Of a DNA stretch of 64,000 bases, positions 57,036 through 64,000 are shown piece after piece (the first letter of the stretch is position 1; each line of letters begins with the position of its first letter). The stretch covers positions 39,614,761-39,678,760 of the forward strand of contig OU744446.1 in the NCBI GenBank assembly GCA_916610825.1. Reading direction: 5' to 3'. The stretch comes from Haliclystus octoradiatus. Taxonomy: Eukaryota; Cnidaria; Staurozoa; Stauromedusae; Haliclystidae. A program made the translations under genes and the position numbers. A model generated the notes under the pieces. It was not told the origin of the DNA and ran no database searches. It was given only the letters and a program-made list of their open reading frames with translations.

Positions 57036-58427
57036 ATGCTACTCTGGTTAACTATGATCGAGGAGGTGTATGTGGCGTTTGTATTATTGCTATTGCTTGC
57101 AATCGGTTTGAAACTATATGCTGCAAGATGGTCAAATTCAAAATCAGACAAACACCTTATCAACAATCCTCTATTCTTATCATTCCAAAAAAAATATTTT
57201 GCTGTTTACTTTCTCGCTTTGATCGCTGAATGGTTACAAGGGCCGTACTTATATCATTTGTACAGTCATTATGGATTTATTGACACACAGATTGCCGTTA
57301 TATATGTGTGTGGCTTTGCATCTAGTGTCATATTTGGAACATATGCAAGTTTCTTATCTGATTCATTTGGCAGAAAGAAAGTTTGTATTTTATTTACAAT
57401 AACATATTCACTTTGTTGTGCTTCAAAGTTATCACAAAACTATTTGACACTGATATTCGGACGCATTCTTGGTGGCATTTCAACGTCATTGCTGTTCAGT
57501 GCATTTGATTCGTGGTACATTCATGAACACCTCCAAGTTCATCAATTCCCTTCTGAATGGATTGACGTAACATTCTCTAAAGCAACTTTCTACAATAGTG
57601 TTATTGCTGTGTGCTCTGGGATAGTATCAAATTTGGCAGCTGAAGAACTTCAACTCGGCCCTGTTGCACCATTTATCCTTGCTATTCCATTTCTATTTGT
57701 TGCTGGCTTGTTAATATTTTGTACATGGGATGAGAACTATGGTAAAAAAGGGAAATTAGTACGGCCTTCCTTAGGAGGCTTGAAGCAAATTATTGGCAGT
57801 CAAAAGATCTTTCTGACTGGAGCAGTTCAATCTCTGTTTGAGAGTGTAATGTACGTGTTTGTCTTTCTATGGACACCCGTGCTCAAATCACCTTCTCATG
57901 TCACGTCTGATACGCTACCACTGGGGATCATATTTTCATGCTTTATGTTGTGTATTTTAATTGGTGGGCAAACACACAAGTATGTACTGAAGCAACGTTT
58001 TGAGTGCTCAAAGTTAATAATTGGTGTTATATATGTGGCCATGTTGGCTAATCTCATTGCTTCGTACACCAATGAAGATCATCCCAAACTATCATTTCTG
58101 ATGTTTCTCGTCATTGAATTATTATGCGGCATTTACTTTCCTGCGATGAGTCAGTTGAGATCACAGTTACTGCCACCCGGCAGCCTTACAAACTTGATGA
58201 ATTGGTTCAGAGTTCCTTTGAATCTTATTGCCGCATTAGCTCTCATTGGTTTCCATGATACGCATACCGCGCATGGTATCTCAGCATTATTTGGCTTGTG
58301 TGTTGCATTATTATGTGGTGGTGGTGCGTGCGCTATTCAACTGCATCGCAATATTGATCATTTCAATTTAGTATCGTCCAATCAAATGGAAGAACAAGAT
58401 AATACAAATGCTGCTGAAGTGATATAG
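57036..58427 (+). CDS. MFSD5: MFSD5-type major facilitator (putative molybdate-anion transporter)
   Basis: One uninterrupted frame of 463 residues, 12 predicted membrane helices. Family-diagnostic blocks are present: QKKYFAVYFLALIAEWLQGP, LYHLYSHYGF, DSFGRKKV (the MFS loop 2-3 motif), GRILGGISTSLLFSAFDSWY, LGPVAPFILAIP, ALFESVMYVFVFLWTPVL read as SLFESVMYVFVFLWTP, and NWFRVPLN. MFSD5 is reported as a molybdate transporter of animal cells, as in green algae MOT2 (family knowledge). The soluble C-terminus ends in an acidic, Asn-rich tail. The start at 57036 or the ATG seven codons later are both possible; the shorter one aligns better with the vertebrate N-terminus. AATAAA at 58445-58450 follows the stop closely. 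Confidence 0.95.
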   Translation: MLLWLTMIEEVYVAFVLLLLLAIGLKLYAARWSNSKSDKHLINNPLFLSFQKKYFAVYFLALIAEWLQGPYLYHLYSHYGFIDTQIAVIYVCGFASSVIFGTYASFLSDSFGRKKVCILFTITYSLCCASKLSQNYLTLIFGRILGGISTSLLFSAFDSWYIHEHLQVHQFPSEWIDVTFSKATFYNSVIAVCSGIVSNLAAEELQLGPVAPFILAIPFLFVAGLLIFCTWDENYGKKGKLVRPSLGGLKQIIGSQKIFLTGAVQSLFESVMYVFVFLWTPVLKSPSHVTSDTLPLGIIFSCFMLCILIGGQTHKYVLKQRFECSKLIIGVIYVAMLANLIASYTNEDHPKLSFLMFLVIELLCGIYFPAMSQLRSQLLPPGSLTNLMNWFRVPLNLIAALALIGFHDTHTAHGISALFGLCVALLCGGGACAIQLHRNIDHFNLVSSNQMEEQDNTNAAEVI

Positions 58428-58444
58428 TTTATGTAGCAGTATAA

Positions 58445-58450
58445 AATAAA
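58445..58450 (+). terminator. Poly(A) signal of MFSD5
   Basis: AATAAA 17 bp after the stop codon, the first in the 3' flank. Confidence 0.55.
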
Positions 58451-60270
58451 TATATAAAATATACATCAATAGTAATATTCATTCACTTTATCCAATGCCA
58501 TATTTACATGCAGACGTAATCATGAAAAATATATTTTTATGAAATAGAATGTAATCATTCATTTGATTTCCTGTGCTCCTTTGTTTTTTGCAACAAGCCT
58601 GACAATTGGTTTAAATGAAGATCATGCTTAGGCTGAAACAACATTCATTCAAGTATATATGTTCCTTCCTATTGGTATACTCTCATCGCAATTTTAGCCA
58701 ACTAGTTCTGATTCTGACTAATTACTTTGAGAATATAAATAAGATGATTTATTTTCTCTAATTAAAAGTATAAAACACAAGAAGGAAATTCACAACTAAA
58801 AATCACAACTACAAAATATTATCTTGACAGGTAGTTTTCATACAAAATTATTATTATTCTATCGCTAACAGTAGATGAATTAAGTGTACGTATATGATTG
58901 ATGTCATATGATAATTAAAAGTCCTTCGCTAGAGTTGAGTGCCATCAGGTATGTTGTTGAATTTTACTCTACGCATTTTATAATTATGTGCGATATTTTA
59001 CACTTGGTATGGAATATTCATTTTACGTTCAATTACAATATTCAATTAAATCCTACATCTACAATTTCAAGTCTTTTGGTACTTCCCAGGGAAAGCCTTC
59101 TTTAAAGTGACCATATGTGCATGTCTTTTGGTAGAACGGTGTTCGTAGGTTCAAATCCCTGAAATAGGAACAACAATTGGATAAACTAAATATTCCAGGA
59201 AAGTGTGCAACAATAGCTGTACAATGTGAGGATAGTAAAGCATTACTTCAATACAAATGCATAAGTCCCATAGGAAACATTAGGGATGAGACGGGTGGTG
59301 GAATTTTCACAACCGAAAGAATAATAGCTTTATTGTTTTATTATTTACACAATAGAAAGATAATGACAAATATCATTTCATTTATTTTGGACTGGATTCT
59401 GAATACTGGCTAGGCAAAACACAAATTCTTTTGAATAAAATAACGTATTAATGTTATGGCAATGAATGCTATTATCCTATTTTCAATATTAGTTCTGTAG
59501 CCATGAAGTATTTAGCTATTAAAATAAGAAGCAAATTATATTTTTTCCGCGACAGAAGAACGGCGATAAAGATAAAATTAAACCAGTTCTGTGAATCTTT
59601 GGTTCAATGTTGAAATAAATTACACATAGGCTACCCAGTTCATAAAATGATTCTGATGTTTAGGCCAATAAAAGAGCATTTACCAACTTTTTATAACTAA
59701 GCAATTTAATAACTTTGCTTCTTTCTTTGAAGAATTATTTTTGAAGTGAAAGAACAACCTCCCTGTGTTTCCATGTTACGAAGAAAAGGTGTCAATTTTC
59801 ACAGCGATCGCACATGCGAACAGTCTGTTTACATAATTCATGATTCATTCGAAACGAAAGATCGATTTTTTTCATCGAAAACTAATTTGATGATTGTTTT
59901 CAAAACTCATTAAAATTTCAAAACAATAAAAATCAGTTAGCCGACCATAGACTTAGAATACATTTACAACAGGACGATGACAGATGTCTTGTTTACCATC
60001 AAGATAAACTGGTAGTTTTCCTAGCAAACGTTCCAACCCTACAAAAAATCAAGCAACCATGGGGGGGATACTAGATCCCTACTAGATCCCATAAAGCTAG
60101 GGCAAATTAAGAAGAAAAGTGATAATTTTCTGATTTCTAGGCCAGACCTCAACAAAAAATTCAGAATAAAATGTACTATACTGTTTAAGATTCTAACAGG
60201 CTAAACCTTTTGTTGGACACTGTTCGTACTAGTTAGAGAGAGGAAGATTGGATATTATTAAACAACATAC
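58451..60270. other. Region where the last MAT exon was expected
   Basis: I searched the minus strand for the conserved C-terminal block of methionine adenosyltransferase (KKPIYQ, GHFGR) and did not find it. A lone B-box-like GGTTCAAATCC is at 59149-59159. Nothing else recognised. Confidence 0.4.
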
Positions 60271-62582
60271 CTAACAATGACACCTGGACGTAAATCAAAA
60301 TTCTTTTTGACGACTTCCAAGAGTTTCTTTTCTGATGCAACTCCTGTTCCATACGTCATAACTGTTGTTGATAAGGGCTCTGCAATACCAATTGCATATG
60401 AGATTTGGACAAGGCAGCGACGTGCCAGTTTTGAGTGGACCAAGGATTTTGCAATCCATCTTGCAGCATAGGCAGCAGATCGGTCAACCTGTTTAAAATA
60501 CAATATCATTATTTCTATCAAAATCTAGACGACATTCAATCAACTTGAAAAGAGGAAGACTGATGTGTTACCTTTGAGAAATCTTTTCCAGAGAAAGCGC
60601 CTCCACCATGTGCCCCCCATCCACCGTACGTGTCAACAATGATCTTTCTTCCAGTGAGACCTGCATCACCCTAACCCCACAAAAAACAAATCAATTTGAA
60701 TGACTATAGCTATAATAGCATTATTGAGCCTTCTCAACTAAAGTTGAGGAGGCTCATTAAAGTTAGGTTGTCGATTTGGCCAAAATTGTTGACGAAGTGT
60801 TCACTGAAATGGCCCAAAGTCAACACCAGGGTCTGACAAAGTCTGGAAACATGGGAACCTGGTTTGCGGAAGGCTAGCAAAATTCAGAAGGAAAAGAGAA
60901 AATACTGGATATAAAGCTGAACTAATTTGAAAAATATGAAAAATAAAATTTCAATTTTACGTTTTTATGTCAGTAAAATTACTCAAACGTTTATTTGCAA
61001 AATTGAGGTTTGCAGAAGGTAAAACGTCAACACCTATTTTATAGCTTATCAGAACGATAATACCGTTGTGCGACTTTTAGGAATATTCTTTTTGCTTAAT
61101 TATTGTTATGCTTGCCATATCGATAAAAATAAAACTTTTTACTTTGCGGCACATGAAGCAAATTTTGCAACTACGAATTGAGGATGAAATTGACAATCGT
61201 TTGTTTCGAATTATAAACGCACGCATCAGCAACTTCAGTTTTGATTCCTCGCTTTTTCTAACAAGCAAAATTAATAGTTTTATTGGCTGATAAACTAACT
61301 GTTTGCTGTGTTTGATAACAATATAATAGTAAGATGATTTGTTCACCAAAGTATTGTTACTAAACATTCCTGTTTAACACAGTACTGGAAAGAATTTAAT
61401 TGTTAACCATTTATAGGATAAAAAGAGTTGAATTATTGAATAAATCAATCTACTTGTTTCTGATATTGGATGATATAAACGTTGACATTATTATTAAAAC
61501 GTTGCCCTGTTGAAAAGGTATATTTGTATTACCTAAGGCTATATCTGCTTTCTGTAATGAGGTAGGTAATTACGAAATAAACACAATCGCTATGCTAAGT
61601 TCAAGATCTTGAATTAAATATCTTGCCAATCAATGAAAGAGACTGTAGCTCAATCGTTAGTGCGTCAGGAATATCAAGGTTTCGCAACGCTGTAGGATTT
61701 GCTGGTTAGAAGCCCCTACGTCTAATATTTTTCTTCTTTTCTTTCTCAACTTCAATTATCACTCATGAGTTTATTTGGTTATACAGTACTGGTGTAGTAA
61801 ATATTTGAATAAAACCGATGATGATTAAAGGTTGAGGCTCATTCTTCCCACATTGGGCTTCATATTAATATTCATGATAAGCATATTGTATTTCTACCTG
61901 TGGTCCCCCAATTGTGAAACTACCAGACGGCTGCATGTGATAGACGGTGTTGTCGTCAAGGTATTTGGATGGCACGACCGTCTGAAAGTAAAAACAATAA
62001 TAATGTCCAACCAATCCAAAACTTTTACACCGTTTTTTGTTAAACTGTGATTTTATAAGCAGCTTACATTAACAATTTTCTCTCTTAATTCTTTTTTTAT
62101 TTCTTCTAAAGTGATCCCCGGTGCAGTTTGTGTTGATATGACAACAGTGTGAACACGAATAGGAACACAAGCGCCACCATCCATGCGATATTCGACTGTT
62201 ACTTGCGTTTTGGAATCAGGTCTTAGCCATTCCATTGTACCGTCGCGACGGCAATCAGCCATTTTCTTGTTAAGACCATGAGCAAGTACAGCTGTCAGAG
62301 GCATGAGTTCTACTGTTTCATCAGTAGCATATCCAAACATGAGGCCCTGGTCACCAGCCCCTATGTCTTCATCCTGTTTTTCCACGTGTACAGCCGATGC
62401 AATCTCTTGACTTTGTTTTTCAATTGCAACAATAACATTACAAGTTTTGTAATCAAATCCTTTGTCAGAATCATCATAACCGATGTCTTCGATGGTTTTT
62501 CTGATTACTGTTGGGTAGTCAACAGTAGCGTTAGATGTTACTTCCCCAACAATCATGATCATACCAGTCTTTGTTACACTTT
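60271..62582 (-). CDS. MAT2A: S-adenosylmethionine synthetase (MAT2A-like), internal exons
   Basis: Four consecutive exons: 62582-62068, 61981-61898, 60670-60572 and 60488-60271, joining in phase to about 305 residues. Landmarks are [26 protein letters not shown], the ATP-binding [39 protein letters not shown], the P-loop-like [20 protein letters not shown] and [15 protein letters not shown] makes S-adenosylmethionine from methionine and ATP in the cytosol. The first about 75 residues (containing the GHPDK block) lie upstream, probably beyond the right edge. The last exon after position 60271 was not found. Exons and phase are as in animal MAT1A/MAT2A genes; MAT2A is chosen as the ubiquitous form, not proven. 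Confidence 0.92.
60726..60755. repeat. Near-perfect 14-bp hairpin in a MAT intron
   Basis: GAGCCTTCTCAACT, AA, AGTTGAGGAGGCTC: 14 pairs with one T-G wobble and a 2-nt turn. It may be the end of a transposon or a cruciform-prone site. Confidence 0.6.
61646..61722 (+). repeat. tRNA-like SINE or tRNA pseudogene relic
   Basis: GTAGCTCAATCGTTAGTGCG resembles a tRNA A box and GGTTAGAAGCCCC a mutated B box about 50 bp later. The acceptor stem does not pair convincingly, so I do not call a functional tRNA. Confidence 0.35.
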
Positions 62583-64000
62583 CTGCAAACACAGAAACAT
62601 AATTGAATCAACACTTTCGGATACTGCAATAGCAGAAATTTGATCTTGAAACTCAAGGTGATGAACAATATATCAATTACATGACTGTGCAAATTAATCA
62701 AATTGAACGAGAAACTGCATGATTTCCTATACAAAACCAGCGCCGGATTAACATTTCAGGGCCCCTAAGCACTCTCTCTCCACAGGACCCTAAAATGGGT
62801 GTGACAAACATAGAATTAGCCTCGCTTTAAGTTATCCTCTCAGTTTGATTTTCATAGTCGCCATTTTATTTTTGCCCGAAGAAAAAAAATGCATGCAAAA
62901 ATAAAATGTTATTGAAGTACTGGTAGAATGATGGTTTTGAACTATTTAAAAGTATTTTAAAAGATTGCAAAAGACACAGTACTATTTGTTTTATCAAACC
63001 CATTTTGTTTTATTAACTTTAGGCCTACACTGTTCAAAACGATATCGAATGATGAAAACATTTGTTGAATGTTTACTTTTGAAAACTATTTTTGGAGCGC
63101 GCTGACAGCAAACTTAATTTGAATGAATGTAATAATTGGAAGGTATTTGGTGCGGTTCGCTCGTATAACCCATGTCTAATTTTATTTATTAATCCAAGAT
63201 AGATCATGTGAATGTTAAGAATTAAGAATCATTTCAAATAAAACAAACTTTATTTATATCGCCATGTGTTTTCACATGATTTTACCATCAGAGCTGAAAA
63301 GATAACCTTTTTATTACAATAATATTCCCATGATATTCCGAAAGATCAGGACAAAATATAAATAATATACCCGTATATTGCTGTGTATAAGTCGATACCA
63401 CGTATAAGTCGACCCCCAATTTTTGAAGCAAAATTCTAGCATTAGAGAAAAATAATGCCGTAATCCAGCCCGTAAAAATCACACTTTAAAGTCAAAAACA
63501 TCAACATTTTTTCACCATTTTCACAAGCCTCTTTTCTCGTTTCTGCAACACATGCGCAGTAGGACACAGAAAACATGCTGGAATTTTTCCACTCGTTTTT
63601 AGAAAGGAGTGAGACATCAAAAAGCAACAAATTACTTCATTTTAAAGCCAAATAATTTACGTAAATCGTTTAATTTGTTATCTATCGAGTTGTACAATGT
63701 TAAGAAGCAAAATTATATTTAAAATGGCCGTTTTTAAATGGGATTATTACTGACTCTGTGGTGTTTATTGTTTTATATTTCAAGAATAATCAGTTTTGAT
63801 TTGTTTTTGCTATTGTTGCTATGACTGAGGATTATTGTCCACAAACAGTGGCATATTTTCTTACCAAACGACTAGATTCTGTGTACAAGTCGAGGCAGGC
63901 TTTTGGAACCATTTTTGTTATGAATTTCCAAAATAAATGATTAGAAAATAATTGTTTTTTTAGGATTTATTGATTCGAAATCTCATGAATCGCTTCATGG
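62583..64000. other. MAT intron or upstream region
   Basis: No MAT exon or other gene recognised. CGTATAAGTCGACCCCC at 63402-63418, GTGTATAAGTCGA just before it and TGTACAAGTCGAGGC at 63880 look like fragments of one DNA-transposon terminal repeat. Confidence 0.4.

Noticed and set aside
59140..59165. tRNA or SINE at a lone B-box-like sequence
   Set aside because: No A box at the right distance.
63380..63900. Complete DNA transposon with GTATAAGTCGAC ends
   Set aside because: Motif copies are not arranged as a clear inverted pair and no length or target duplication could be set.

Overview
This is nuclear DNA of a multicellular animal. It is AT-rich, with intron-dense genes using GT-AG introns, long non-coding stretches, SINE/LINE/Penelope/MITE remains and (TTA)n tracts. 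The genes (NOLC1, U1A/U2B''-type snRNP protein, BICC1, PTEN, STAMBP, MFSD5, MAT, MYG1) are metazoan-type orthologues. Intron sizes and the repeat mix suggest an aquatic invertebrate, but I cannot fix the phylum. I assembled exon chains by hand; for every gene called complete the exon phases join and the summed length is a multiple of three.

Layout, left to right. (-) 5' part of MYG1 (3' end outside the window). (+) six-exon secreted collagen-like gene, with a decayed copy of one of its exons upstream. (-) NOLC1 (Nopp140), whose stop is 10 bp from the collagen gene's stop. 227 bp beyond the NOLC1 start lies the divergent (+) SNRPA/SNRPB2-like gene. (-) unknown intronless membrane protein. Then two head-to-head four-helix genes resembling two-pore K+ channels but with degraded selectivity filters. 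(-) BICC1 in 28 coding exons over about 15.8 kb. (-) PTEN in 12 exons, head-to-head with (+) STAMBP in 11 exons. (+) intronless MFSD5. (-) four internal exons of a methionine adenosyltransferase (MAT2A-like).

Mobile DNA sits mostly in introns. BICC1 intron 3 holds two inverted, almost identical Penelope-like element 3' ends (GIY-YIG endonuclease plus a hammerhead-ribozyme-like motif) back to back between (TTA)n tracts. PTEN intron 2 holds three more inverted hammerhead-bearing pairs (one an exact 200-bp palindrome, one decayed) and a 5'-truncated RLE-type non-LTR retrotransposon bounded by TTA/TAA repeats. Four 570-870 bp elements with long terminal inverted repeats, a 90-bp TA-flanked MITE, a tRNA-derived SINE family, two LINE relics and several tandem repeats fill other introns.

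The most interesting points are: (1) the recurrent palindromic arrangement of hammerhead-bearing Penelope-type ends inside (TTA)n; (2) the divergent K2P-like pair with non-canonical pores; (3) a 231-bp inverted copy of STAMBP exons 8-9 in that gene's own intron 5; (4) the homogeneous 17-unit repeat in NOLC1.
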